The notes under the pieces: model-generated
What the model was told of the DNA's origin: nothing
What the model saw: the letters and a program-made list of their open reading frames with translations, nothing else
Database searches by the model: none
Position numbers and translations under genes: made by a program
Shown: positions 47,455 through 56,506 of the stretch, in pieces
Position numbering within the stretch: position 1 is the stretch's first letter
Layout of the letters: the number at the start of each line of letters is the position of its first letter
Source: Aggregatimonas sangjinii
Lineage (GTDB): Bacteria; Bacteroidota; Bacteroidia; Flavobacteriales; Flavobacteriaceae
NCBI RefSeq assembly: GCF_005943945.1
Contig: NZ_CP040710.1
Coordinates: forward strand, 3,083,501-3,147,500
Direction of reading: 5' to 3'
Length of the DNA stretch: 64,000 bases

Positions 47455-48375
47455 TCAATTGATCAAAGAGACTCCTATACCGATAGTCGTTTGCCGGTGG
47501 TTGTAGTCGATCAAGGTTTCGCCGTAGCCGTCAAAAAATTGGATGTGCCCGCTAAAGTTTTTTACTATCGGGAACGACCAATCGAGCTGAACGCTTCCCT
47601 TGCTCTTATCGCCAAAACGCAGCGAGTGCCGTACCGTCGCCCGGAAACGCTGTCCCCCCAAGTCATAAATGACAGAGGCCTCGCCCCTACCGATAAAATC
47701 CATGATATCCTCGTTATCGTCCTTTCCGGCAGGAATCCTGAACCACGGCCGGAGCATTACTTGCCAATCGCCATTTTCAAAACCGGCATGAAAAACCATC
47801 CGGTTCCAACTTCGGGAAAGGGGTTCGGACCTCCCGTTCGATTCGTGTACGAAAGCGGCACCGAGCATTCTTCCCGTCCATCCCAAAAAGGAATACCTCA
47901 CAGGAAAATTAACGATGATTTCAGGCTCGTAGTTCAATTCCCGAAATGGTCTGGAAAGCGCATCATTATAAATTTGCCAATGTGCCCGTTGCGTATAGGC
48001 CGCCCACAAATCTCCCTTTCCCCAAAACACATTGTGAAAGATTTTGGTCTTCAGGCTTATCTGAAACTTCGATTCCAAGGTGTTCAGTCCGATTGGTTCG
48101 GGAAGCATAGCCTCGCTACGCTCGCTGATCGGATTTTTATTGGTATCCGAAGAGTACTTTGCGATGGTAAAATAGATGGGCTTGTACGACGAGATAAGAA
48201 AAGTACCACTTTGATGCGCTTCGTCCAGCTCCCATAATTCGGAGAGGCTCTTACTATTCTCAAAAATATAATCGTTTACATTCCCATCTTGGGCACTCAG
48301 AAAGCCCACACCGGATAGTACCATCAACAAGTTGATTAGGTGCTTCCATCGGGCAAATACTACATTTTCTGGCAT
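47455..48375 (-). CDS. pldA: Outer-membrane phospholipase A (PldA family)
   Basis: The 306-residue protein has a signal peptide (cleaved after FLSAQ, about 29) and the PldA signature FVHESNGRSEPLSRSWNR with catalytic His177 and Ser179, the calcium-linked strands that follow, and alternating beta strands for a 12-strand barrel ending IGIGVSLIN. It hydrolyses phospholipids in the outer leaflet of the outer membrane and needs calcium and dimerisation. The start is ATG 48375. It is divergent from the DUF1801 gene, with 88 bp between start codons. The length agrees with the family. Confidence 0.92.
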   Translation of the reverse strand: MPENVVFARWKHLINLLMVLSGVGFLSAQDGNVNDYIFENSKSLSELWELDEAHQSGTFLISSYKPIYFTIAKYSSDTNKNPISERSEAMLPEPIGLNTLESKFQISLKTKIFHNVFWGKGDLWAAYTQRAHWQIYNDALSRPFRELNYEPEIIVNFPVRYSFLGWTGRMLGAAFVHESNGRSEPLSRSWNRMVFHAGFENGDWQVMLRPWFRIPAGKDDNEDIMDFIGRGEASVIYDLGGQRFRATVRHSLRFGDKSKGSVQLDWSFPIVKNFSGHIQFFDGYGETLIDYNHRQTTIGIGVSLIN

Positions 48376-48463
48376 TGAGGGCTGTTTTGAAATACGTGTG
48401 CAAAAATATATATTTGAATGGCACTGGCGAACTACATGCCCCTATTTCAGAAACCGTATTTTT

Positions 48464-48835
48464 ATGAATCCGGCCGAAAACTACATTCTCAACCAACCTG
48501 AACCCTTTCGTAGCATACTCCTACACCTGCAATCGGTCATCGAACTCACCGTACCCGGCGTTGACCTCAAATACAAATACCGTATTCCCTTTTACTACAT
48601 CGACGGACGACCATTTTGCTATCTGAACCAATCGCAGGACTATGTAGATATAGGGTTTTGGAATGCCGCCCACCTCAGCGTGCATTTGGAACTGATGCAT
48701 ACCAAAGGGCGGAAAGTAATGAAATCGCTACGCTACAAGAGCCTGGAAGAAGTAAACAACGATATTTTAATCGCGGTGTTGAACGATGCCTATGCCGTAA
48801 GGGACAAAAAGTTTTACAACGGTAATAATTCCTAA
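48464..48835 (+). CDS. DUF1801-domain protein
   Basis: The 123-residue protein (ATG 48464) has the DUF1801/YdhG-like pattern: EPFRSILLHLQSVIELTVPG, the KYKYRIPFYYIDGRPFCYL strand pair and GFWNAAHLSVH. These small proteins have a helix-grip-like fold and no settled biochemical function. Upstream in-frame codons lie within the 5' part of the divergent pldA gene and are not part of this protein. The following 264 bp to the aldose-epimerase gene hold nothing recognisable. Confidence 0.88.
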   Translation: MNPAENYILNQPEPFRSILLHLQSVIELTVPGVDLKYKYRIPFYYIDGRPFCYLNQSQDYVDIGFWNAAHLSVHLELMHTKGRKVMKSLRYKSLEEVNNDILIAVLNDAYAVRDKKFYNGNNS

Positions 48836-49099
48836 TCGTTCCGTTTTCCCGAAATATGCGCTATGGTCTAGAGGATTGCCTAGCAATCGTTTTCGGACTT
48901 TCATTTGCAATCCGTCTGGGTAGGGGCCCATTGGCCCAACGGCAGCAGAATCCAAGCCGGTCTACCATTCAGCGGTTACACTCTCGGGTGTATAGAACTG
49001 CTGTACATATGGAATGGAATTATTGAGCTGGTCTTGTACTTTCATTGAAAAGCTGGTGCGATCAATGCCGCGCTCAAGGTTATTTCTAGGCGATAGCAC

Positions 49100-49882
49100 T
49101 TAATTAGGCGTAGTAGAAAGAATAACTTTGAATTCTACCGGCGCTTCCTTTGTAAATTGAAACCCTTCATGCAAATTCGTCTGGGGCACAGCATACGGAT
49201 AAAAAGTTATCGGTTCTATGCAGAGCATATTGGGGACTTCCGTCCAAAGCATAAAATGCCCGAAGCCTTCTGTTCGTATCTGCAATTCCCCTACGTCTTT
49301 TAGTATGATTTTCTCACAATTAGCAACTTGGTATGCGCGGCTCCCCACAGCAAGAATCTCGTCTAAAGTGATGGTTTTTTTATTAGCGACTACCACCGGG
49401 TTGTCGCTATGCAATTTGAAAGCGGGATGGTACCCTAACATAAAGGGACTGTCCCGAGGCGCGGCAATGTGAAATCCGATTTCCAGTCCTTCATCCGTTA
49501 ATTGATACCGCTTCGAAAATGCAAAATCATACGGCCAAAAAAGCATTTCTTTAGACGACTTATCGGGATATTTCGAATTCGCTATTCTGGTATTGGCTAT
49601 ATATCTTTTAATGAACAAAGCTTTCACCGCGGTATGGGAGACCAAATCATATTTCATTTCCCGAAGTAATCCGTGTTGGTCCTGAATCGCTACGTCTCTA
49701 GGAGTCTGTACTTGGTATCCCGCATCTGCCGTAGGCCCGATGATAGGAAACATTTCGGTGTCGGAATTACGCCATCCGGGACTCCCTTTTTGGTGGATAT
49801 ATTCGTGATCATCAACCTTATAAGCAGTTAATTCGCCGGAAATTACTGTTGCTTCGGCCCGTCCATATTTAAGAGTAACCAT
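49100..49882 (-). CDS. Aldose 1-epimerase family protein
   Basis: The 260-residue protein has the galactose-mutarotase-like beta-sandwich pattern: WRNSDTEMFPIIGPTA near the substrate site, the HGLLREMKYDLV block (catalytic His position about 81), MLGYHPAFKLHSDNP with a second conserved His, and a C-terminal MLCIEPITFYPYAVPQTNLH with the catalytic Glu in the CIEP segment. The family interconverts alpha and beta anomers of sugars or hexose-6-phosphates. There is no signal peptide, so it is cytosolic. ATG 49882. It is monocistronic as far as can be seen. Confidence 0.88.
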   Translation of the reverse strand: MVTLKYGRAEATVISGELTAYKVDDHEYIHQKGSPGWRNSDTEMFPIIGPTADAGYQVQTPRDVAIQDQHGLLREMKYDLVSHTAVKALFIKRYIANTRIANSKYPDKSSKEMLFWPYDFAFSKRYQLTDEGLEIGFHIAAPRDSPFMLGYHPAFKLHSDNPVVVANKKTITLDEILAVGSRAYQVANCEKIILKDVGELQIRTEGFGHFMLWTEVPNMLCIEPITFYPYAVPQTNLHEGFQFTKEAPVEFKVILSTTPN

Positions 49883-50045
49883 GATATATAAATCGATAAA
49901 TAAATTCGAGATGTAACATAAAACTGAAAATCGACCTTACAAGTTTTCTATATTACTGGACTACTAATCTAGGAATTACTTAAACGAAAAAAAACACCCA
50001 TATATGAAAAATCCCTGACCTTAGAGTTCTCAAAATTTAAGGTAT

Positions 50046-51431
50046 CTACAAGCTATTGATTTCTCCATCCATCCACAGAAGTCTTTGATCAATCCAATTA
50101 ATCATATGTATAATTTCTTCGTTATAAGTTGTCCTAGGCTGAAGCCCTGGCCATACCACGACATCTAGAATGGGCCATCGCTCGAAATTTTTGTCTATGG
50201 TCTTACCTGATCGCATCTGTTCAATGTAAGAATCAATACGGTTTTCCAATTGACTAAATGATAATAAATTCGAGCGCAAAATTCCCCAACGATTCTTTAG
50301 TTTACTTACATATCGTGGATCCTGCAACAAACGTTTCCACCAAAATGGCACTTTTAAGGTTGCAGAAGCGTTTTGCTCATTAAATTTATAACACCATTTG
50401 TCGAAGCTATTACCGTTACCGAAAGACAAATTAAAATCCCATATGGGTCCAGCAGTTAATTTACCACCTTTGTCTTTATGTAAAAAAGTACTGATTCTAA
50501 AAGCATCCGTATTGCCAGAAAATTCATTTAAAAGAAAGAAATCGATAAAACTATCGGTATCGATATACGCCTCATATCCTACCTCTAAATCTGTAAAATT
50601 TTCAGAAGCTAAAACTCGTTCAAATTCTAAAAAATAATTTTTGATATAATCTCTCTGCTCTTGAACAATATCTTCCGGATCTGGATACTCGTATAAAAAT
50701 TTCGTTTTGTCACCAGATATCGAGGCGTTCGATTCAAAAGAATTACTAACGGTATAACCTTCAAGAGATTTATCAATCTTAATGATATAGCCGCCGGTGA
50801 GATCATCTCCCATAATCTCATCCGGGTTTAACTTACTAATGTCTATTCTATTTTTATCCCGCTTTAATTTTTCCATTAAAACATACAAACCAGCGTACGA
50901 ACCATTCATGTTAAGTTCGACCAGCCTAGATCTACTGGCATAGACTCCCATATCCCTTGCTAAATTGTAAATCAAATGGTTGCGCAAAAGCGTCTTATCA
51001 ATATACGGCCCGTACAAAATCCAATCTTCTTCTTCGGGAAAATCCAAAAAACTAACATCTAAGTCCTGATTGGAGGCATCCCTAGTCTCGAATAAGTATG
51101 ATTTTTTTGGAAAATCTTGTGATGAAGAACCACGTAATTCAATGGCAATATTGCCTTCAAGCATTATCTTTTCGTCGACGACTATGCTGATATTTCCATC
51201 GATTTTTGGTTCATCTACTATTTGCACACCATTCGTATTGATCGAAACAATTGGAAGTGGGAGAAGAACATTTTCTTCCCCAATTTCAGGTTCTTGCCCC
51301 AAGTCAGTAGTACTATCTTCCAACTCCTTTTCCGATAAATCAGAATTTGAACAAGAAGTTATTGATAAAAAACAGCTAATCAAGACTAAAATTGCTCTTA
51401 AAGCTCTATTTCCGTATTTTATATTATTCAT
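50046..51431 (-). CDS. CotH-type kinase-domain lipoprotein, copy 1
   Basis: The 461-residue protein has a lipoprotein signal (lipobox ITSC, Cys27) and a CotH kinase-like domain (about 85-455): IAIELRGSSSQDFPKKSYLF, the YGPYIDKTLLRNHLIYNLAR block, LYVLMEKLKRDKNRIDISKL, GGYIIKIDK and the metal-binding IWDFNLSFGNGN. CotH in Bacillus spores is an atypical protein kinase; bacterial lipoprotein members are of unknown target. A paralogue of the same plan lies 1.1 kb upstream on the same strand. The gene is AT-richer than copy 2, suggesting older divergence or relaxed constraint. Confidence 0.9.
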   Translation of the reverse strand: MNNIKYGNRALRAILVLISCFLSITSCSNSDLSEKELEDSTTDLGQEPEIGEENVLLPLPIVSINTNGVQIVDEPKIDGNISIVVDEKIMLEGNIAIELRGSSSQDFPKKSYLFETRDASNQDLDVSFLDFPEEEDWILYGPYIDKTLLRNHLIYNLARDMGVYASRSRLVELNMNGSYAGLYVLMEKLKRDKNRIDISKLNPDEIMGDDLTGGYIIKIDKSLEGYTVSNSFESNASISGDKTKFLYEYPDPEDIVQEQRDYIKNYFLEFERVLASENFTDLEVGYEAYIDTDSFIDFFLLNEFSGNTDAFRISTFLHKDKGGKLTAGPIWDFNLSFGNGNSFDKWCYKFNEQNASATLKVPFWWKRLLQDPRYVSKLKNRWGILRSNLLSFSQLENRIDSYIEQMRSGKTIDKNFERWPILDVVVWPGLQPRTTYNEEIIHMINWIDQRLLWMDGEINSL

Positions 51432-52509
51432 GCAACTTTTTTTATCCTAAATATACTCGAATGCACTCCCTTTGTTTATCGGAATAAAAGAAATTTTTAA
51501 CTGTCGAAGGACGGTACGGTGAAATAGAGCTACCAAAGAAAATGATGGCTGAAAGATTTTGGAAAACAATTTTAGTTCGAATATATTGAAAATATTAACT
51601 TTTACAACAATAATATAGCTGAAACGTGAAGTCGTCTGTTCGCTTTGAAATGTCTTAATCACCTTAAAAGCAACATCTAACCACGACGGTCTTTTCTCCA
51701 GCTATTTTCCTAGATAGTTCACTTCTTTGTCCTAGGTAATACAACAAAATAATTCGGCCATAAAGAAAAACCAAAATCGACCGTCGCTTTACATAATTAC
51801 TTGCGGTTTCGCTTAACTTGATTGTTTCGATGCATTCTCAATTTTGATTTGGATAGCCGTATTTGAAAGTAAATCAGCGCGTAAAAACATTCCACCGTTG
51901 TACAAGTTCAATTACATATTATAGATTCTTTAATAAACTACCCCTTCAAGAGATATATGAAAAGGGTTTCCACCCGAAGTTTTTTAAATTTATACGCTTA
52001 CAATTTGGTTTCTAAGCCTCCACAGTTATTCACGCTACCGGGAGCCAAATTTAAATGCCAGACGAGACCGCCCATTAATTCGTCATTTTATCATTATGGT
52101 TGTACGGCTAATGTAATATCCTTTTACCTTGCTCGACAATTCATTCAGCAAATTGAAATCAATAATGCTATCAGCATTAATTTATGTAAAGTAATACTCT
52201 TCGGCCTCAGTGAAATTCTCAGATACCAACGCTTTTTGAAATCCAAAAGGTATGAAGTACTATAATCTCTTTGCATCTCGCGGATAGCTGACGGACCTAT
52301 CTAAATTTCAAATAAGTCTTCATGCTGATGATAAAACCAAATTATAAGATATATAGAGTATCTACCCTCGTGGCCTTTGAAGCGCGTTCAGACTGAGGAT
52401 AATTGCCAGAATGTTCTGTACACCATTATTCTAGTAGACGGCGTATTTGAAAATCGTAGTGACCGAATTACATTTTCTAGTAAGTATAGTCCTCTAGCTA
52501 AACTGTCGT
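51432..52509. other. 1.1-kb AT-rich gap between the two CotH genes
   Basis: No convincing gene. A frame of 102 codons at 51957-52265 (+) is open but has unusual composition and no recognisable family. The stretch may carry the promoter of copy 1 and decayed sequence left from the duplication of the CotH genes. Confidence 0.5.
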
Positions 52510-53898
52510 TTATAAGGCACTGATTTCAGTATCCAACCAGGATAGTCTATTCTCTATCCAACTTCTAAGATAATTCACTTCCTCGATATAGTTGTTACCG
52601 ACAAAATTATTGGGCCAGATGTAAATACCTAAAACATCCCAGCGCTTGAAGTTATTCTCAATGGCTTTCGTTTCTTGCATCAAGGCAACATAAGAATCGA
52701 TTTTTTCCTGAATCTCGTTATTGGAAAGAACACCGCCCCGAAGCGTATTCCATCGTTCCTTTAGTTTTGCGACATAGGCCGGGTCCTGCAGCAATCGGTC
52801 CCACCAAAAAGGTACTTGCCAAAAATCGTCAGGGCAACGCTCGTTAAATCGATACGCCCAAACATTGACTTCTCCTCCGCTGCAATAGTCGGCATTTCCG
52901 AAAGCGAGATTGAAATCCCAGATGGGACCCGCCTTCAACTTTTCACCCTTATCCTTATGCAAAAAAGTACTTAGTCGATACCCGTCTACATTGTTGGATA
53001 GTTCATTTAATATGAAAAAATCGATAAAACTATCTACATCAATATAATTGGCATAACCAGATACGGGATCGGCAAAAAAAGCGGAAGCCAAGGCACTTTC
53101 GAAACTGGCGATATAGTCCTGAATATAGGTTCGGTGTTCAGGAACGATATCGGAGGCATCCGGGTAATCGAAAAGAAACCGAATACTTTGGTTTTGATTG
53201 GAACCGATCGGCGGCACATTCGATACAAATGAATTCTGGAGCGAGTAGCCCCCGCTATCGGAACCTTCGGCCTTATCTATTTTAATAATATATCCTCCTG
53301 TGAGCTCCTCCCCTTCGATGTCCTCGGGGTTTAGTTTGCTAATGTCGATTCGACCCTTGTCCCGCTTTAGTTTTTCCATGAAAACGTATAGACCGGCAAA
53401 GCTACCGTTTAGGGTAAGCTCTACCAATTCGGTCCGGCTCGCATAGTGGCCCATATCCCGCGCCAAATTGTAAATCAAATGATTTCTAACCAATGATTTA
53501 TCGCTATACGGTCCGTTGAGTATCCAGTCTTCTTCCTCTGGATAGGACAGTAGCGAGACGTCCAAATCGGCGTTGGCGGCATCTCGGGTCTCAAAGCCGT
53601 ACTGCTGTTTTTCAAAAAAGGCTTGGGAAGATGCCCCTCGTTTTTCGATGGCTATATTTCCTTCATACAGTACTCCTGTGGAATCGGAAAGCGTTAGCCG
53701 CCCATCTACTTTGGGCTCATCAACGATTTCGGCGTTCGTGCTTATGGTAAATAGCGGCAGGGTTGTAGTCCCCGTCCTATCGATGACCTCATCATCAATG
53801 CGCGGCCCATCATCCTTTTTACAGGTCAACACTGTGGCAACCAAAAAAATTAAAAGGCAAGCCCTAATGAAGAAGTTTGTAGCGTAGCGACGGGTCAT
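52510..53898 (-). CDS. CotH-type kinase-domain lipoprotein, copy 2
   Basis: The 462-residue product from ATG 53898 (an in-frame TTG at 53916 would add six residues) begins with a lipoprotein signal ending VLTC (lipid Cys about 26). The CotH domain repeats the blocks of copy 1: IAIEKRGASSQAFFEKQQYG, NGPYSDKSLVRNHLIYNLAR, LYVFMEKLKRDKGRIDISKL, GGYIIKIDKAEG and IWDFNLAFGNADY. It differs by an insert with three cysteines (DYCSGGEVNVWAYRFNERCP). The start lies 27 bp from the end of the cysteine-synthase-like gene, so it may be read from that gene's promoter. The targets are unknown. Confidence 0.9.
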   Translation of the reverse strand: MTRRYATNFFIRACLLIFLVATVLTCKKDDGPRIDDEVIDRTGTTTLPLFTISTNAEIVDEPKVDGRLTLSDSTGVLYEGNIAIEKRGASSQAFFEKQQYGFETRDAANADLDVSLLSYPEEEDWILNGPYSDKSLVRNHLIYNLARDMGHYASRTELVELTLNGSFAGLYVFMEKLKRDKGRIDISKLNPEDIEGEELTGGYIIKIDKAEGSDSGGYSLQNSFVSNVPPIGSNQNQSIRFLFDYPDASDIVPEHRTYIQDYIASFESALASAFFADPVSGYANYIDVDSFIDFFILNELSNNVDGYRLSTFLHKDKGEKLKAGPIWDFNLAFGNADYCSGGEVNVWAYRFNERCPDDFWQVPFWWDRLLQDPAYVAKLKERWNTLRGGVLSNNEIQEKIDSYVALMQETKAIENNFKRWDVLGIYIWPNNFVGNNYIEEVNYLRSWIENRLSWLDTEISAL

Positions 53899-53925
53899 TT
53901 GCAATTTTTTATCCAAGATACAAAA

Positions 53926-54906
53926 CTATTCCAAATAGCCTTTTTCACGCATCCAATCGTCGTTGAACATCTTGCCCACATAACGGCTACCGTGGTCATG
54001 AAATAGGACAACGACCACATCTTCTTTGGAAAAATGCTCTTTTAACTGCAGCAGGCCTTTAATGGCAGCCCCAGCTGAATTCCCCAAGAACATAGCTTCT
54101 TCCTTGGCCAGGCGTTGTGTATATATGGCGGCATCCTTATCGGTCACTTTCGTGAACCCATCGATAATCTCGAAACGTACATTCTTCGGCAAGATATCTT
54201 CTCCGATACCTTCGGTCACATACGGATAGATTTCATTCTCATCGAAAATACCTGTTTCGTGATATTTTTTAAAAACGGAGCCATAGGTGTCTACCCCCCA
54301 AACCTTAACATCGGGGTTTTTCATTTTGAGATACGAACCCACACCAGAAATCGTACCCCCCGTACCTACACCGACGACGAAGTGAGTTATCTTACCATCG
54401 GTCTGTTCCCAAATTTCAGGACCGGTACTTAAAAAGTGTGCGCGGCAGTTAGACGGGTTATCGTATTGGTTGACGTACCATGAGCTCGGGATTTCCTTGG
54501 CCAAACGCTTGGCGGTGGAATAGTAGCTTCTCGGATCTTCGGGAGCTACATCGGTCGGGCATACATGTACCTCGCTACCCATAGCCCGTAGGATATCCAT
54601 CTTTTCCTTGGACTGTTTATCACTCAAAACGCATATGAGTTTATAACCTTTAACAGTCGCTGCCAGGGCCAGGCCCATTCCGGTATTGCCAGAGGTACCT
54701 TCGATAATCGTATACCCTGGCTTAAGAATTCCCGCGGCTTCGGCATCCTCGACAATTTGAAGCGCCATACGATCCTTTACCGAGTTTCCTGGGTTAAAGG
54801 TCTCGTATTTTGCCAATACCAAACAGGGTAATTCGGCGGTGAGCTTGTTCATCTTAATCAAGGGCGTTTTCCCTATCGTTTCGAGTATGTTCGCTGCGTA
54901 GTCCAT
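53926..54906 (-). CDS. PLP-dependent cysteine synthase / cystathionine beta-synthase-like enzyme
   Basis: The 326-residue protein is a fold-type II PLP enzyme: PLP lysine Lys44 in NPGNSVKDRMAL, the EGTSGNTGMGLALAA substrate loop (about 69-83), the phosphate-binding GVGTGGTISGVG (about 178-189) and a C-terminal FLGNSAGAAIKG. It lacks a CBS domain, so its length is that of cysteine synthase, but the IVEDAEAAGILKPGYTIIEG region and the C-terminal LFHDHGSRYVGKMFNDDWMR are typical of the cystathionine-beta-synthase subgroup. It joins serine (or O-acetylserine) with homocysteine or sulfide. ATG 54906. Confidence 0.9.
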   Translation of the reverse strand: MDYAANILETIGKTPLIKMNKLTAELPCLVLAKYETFNPGNSVKDRMALQIVEDAEAAGILKPGYTIIEGTSGNTGMGLALAATVKGYKLICVLSDKQSKEKMDILRAMGSEVHVCPTDVAPEDPRSYYSTAKRLAKEIPSSWYVNQYDNPSNCRAHFLSTGPEIWEQTDGKITHFVVGVGTGGTISGVGSYLKMKNPDVKVWGVDTYGSVFKKYHETGIFDENEIYPYVTEGIGEDILPKNVRFEIIDGFTKVTDKDAAIYTQRLAKEEAMFLGNSAGAAIKGLLQLKEHFSKEDVVVVLFHDHGSRYVGKMFNDDWMREKGYLE

Positions 54907-55077
54907 TAGTGCAAAACTATTGATTTGAGATGGACTTTAGGATATTCCACCGCCAAAAGTTTTAGGTGTTCGTAGGATTTTTGGTAGTCACCAAATGGTT
55001 GATGCCTTTGATAGGTAGTTACAACCGATATGAGCAGATTAATTTTCCTAGAATCACAACCGCATTATCAGACTTTT

Positions 55078-55917
55078 TTAATGATTTATTGGAGTACCCC
55101 CGAAGCTATCATCTTGCATTTCGGCCTCTATATCGCTTAAAAACACCCTATCCATCTGATGTGTATACGGATCGAACATATGACGGCTATTTTGATATAA
55201 ATCATGTGATTCCTGAAGATGTCTTCTATAGCTAGGGATATCATTCAATGCTTTATACGCCATTGCCATGTAAAATTCATTATCAGCCAATGTGTTTTCT
55301 TTTTTCTGAATCTTAAAGGCTTCAATTGCCCTATCATATTTTTGGCTTTCAAGGTAAAGTACACCGAGATGTAAATAATCGTACAGGCCAACATAATGAT
55401 CTTCTAGCTTTAATTGTTGCTCAATTATCTCAATTGCCTTTGCCTTATGACCTAAACCTTTGTAACAAAGGGCCTTTGCAATAATTAAGTGGTAATCTCC
55501 ATTTTGACCAACGCCAATATCCCACTTGGAAATTTCTTCCAAACGTTCAATATCGGCAATAGCACCCTTGTAATCCCTAAAAAATTGATAGCGACACCAG
55601 CCCCTATACCCCAAATGCTGAACCTCGTTGTACTTGATTGCCTTACCTAATAATTTATTCCATGTTACGAAATCCCCACTTTTCAAATACGCATATCCTT
55701 TTGCCTGATAAGCATAGGCATAAGAAGAATCTATTTTCAGTGCTTCGTCTAATATCTCTTGGTATTCTCTAGTGAACTGATAGTAGTTTTGTGACTCTTC
55801 GGCCTTTTTACATGCGCTATAAAGCGACATTTTACCATCATATTTGTAAGCCTCGCAATTTGGTTGGGCCAATGATAGTATTGGTAATAATAGGTATATC
55901 GCTATAACGTATTTCAT
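55078..55917 (-). CDS. Secreted TPR-repeat protein
   Basis: The 279-residue protein has a signal peptide (MKYVIAIYLLLPILSLAQ) and tetratricopeptide-like helical pairs from about 45 to 250 (SYAYAYQAKGYAYLKSGDF, YHLIIAKALCYKGLGHKAKA, LGVLYLESQKYDRAIEAF, NEFYMAMAYKALNDIPSYRR). It is a probable periplasmic scaffold with no catalytic motif. Its ATG overlaps the stop of the TonB-C-like lipoprotein gene (ATGA), so the two are translationally coupled and probably interact. Confidence 0.82.
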   Translation of the reverse strand: MKYVIAIYLLLPILSLAQPNCEAYKYDGKMSLYSACKKAEESQNYYQFTREYQEILDEALKIDSSYAYAYQAKGYAYLKSGDFVTWNKLLGKAIKYNEVQHLGYRGWCRYQFFRDYKGAIADIERLEEISKWDIGVGQNGDYHLIIAKALCYKGLGHKAKAIEIIEQQLKLEDHYVGLYDYLHLGVLYLESQKYDRAIEAFKIQKKENTLADNEFYMAMAYKALNDIPSYRRHLQESHDLYQNSRHMFDPYTHQMDRVFLSDIEAEMQDDSFGGTPINH

Positions 55918-56447
55918 GGTAAAATTTCGATTATACGTCCATTTTCTATCTTGAAAATAAGATACATGTAGTAGTCTAAGGAAGTACCATTTTTAGAAAT
56001 CGTTTCCCATCCGTCCAGCTCTTCGACCAATGTCAGCAACTGATTTACAATAACTTGGTCAAACTTTTTTGGCTCATAGCTGAAGTCCGACGATAAAACG
56101 CTATACCTACCTGATTCTCCCTTGCAATTTATGATAAATCTAATTCGTATATACCCGTTTTGATAGTCACTCCCCGCGATAGGTTTGAAGTTGTTCTTGA
56201 TTTTTGAAACCAATGCGGGTTTTTCGCCCTTGTATTTGAACCCGTCTCCTGTGTTGAAATATTGAAAAATATGCTTCTCCTCATTACAAACTTTAAAATC
56301 TGAGGCATCCAAAATCGAATCTGGGGATATATCGCCTACAAATCGTGTGTACTCCGGTTGCAAATCATTTTTATTTTCCGATTGACAACTTATCGAAGTT
56401 ATAAATATAAGGCTCACTATTGAAATCAGTGAAATTACTTTCGTCAT
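55914..56447 (-). CDS. Lipoprotein with TonB-C-like domain
   Basis: The 177-residue protein from ATG 56447 has a lipoprotein signal MTKVISLISIVSLIFITSIS followed by C (lipid Cys21). The frame extends upstream to 56495 but that part does not look like a signal. The C-terminal domain (about 95-177: NGYIRIRFIINCKGESGRYS, FDQVIVNQLLTLVEELDGW) resembles the C-terminal domain of energy-transducer TonB-like proteins, but without a TM anchor or proline linker, so it is a stand-alone relative. It overlaps the following TPR gene by four bases and lies 59 bp downstream of the permease gene. Confidence 0.78.
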   Translation of the reverse strand: MTKVISLISIVSLIFITSISCQSENKNDLQPEYTRFVGDISPDSILDASDFKVCNEEKHIFQYFNTGDGFKYKGEKPALVSKIKNNFKPIAGSDYQNGYIRIRFIINCKGESGRYSVLSSDFSYEPKKFDQVIVNQLLTLVEELDGWETISKNGTSLDYYMYLIFKIENGRIIEILP

Positions 56448-56506
56448 AACACCTATATGTTTTATAAAATATTCTAAAAAACTATTTTGAAACATCCGAA
56501 GACGGC

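Noticed and set aside
47491-48237. A 248-codon plus-strand frame opposite pldA
   Set aside because: PldA on the minus strand has catalytic residues and a signal peptide; the opposite frame is a shadow.
51957-52265. A 102-codon plus-strand frame between the CotH genes
   Set aside because: Composition unlike its neighbours and no recognisable domain; probably chance in AT-rich DNA.
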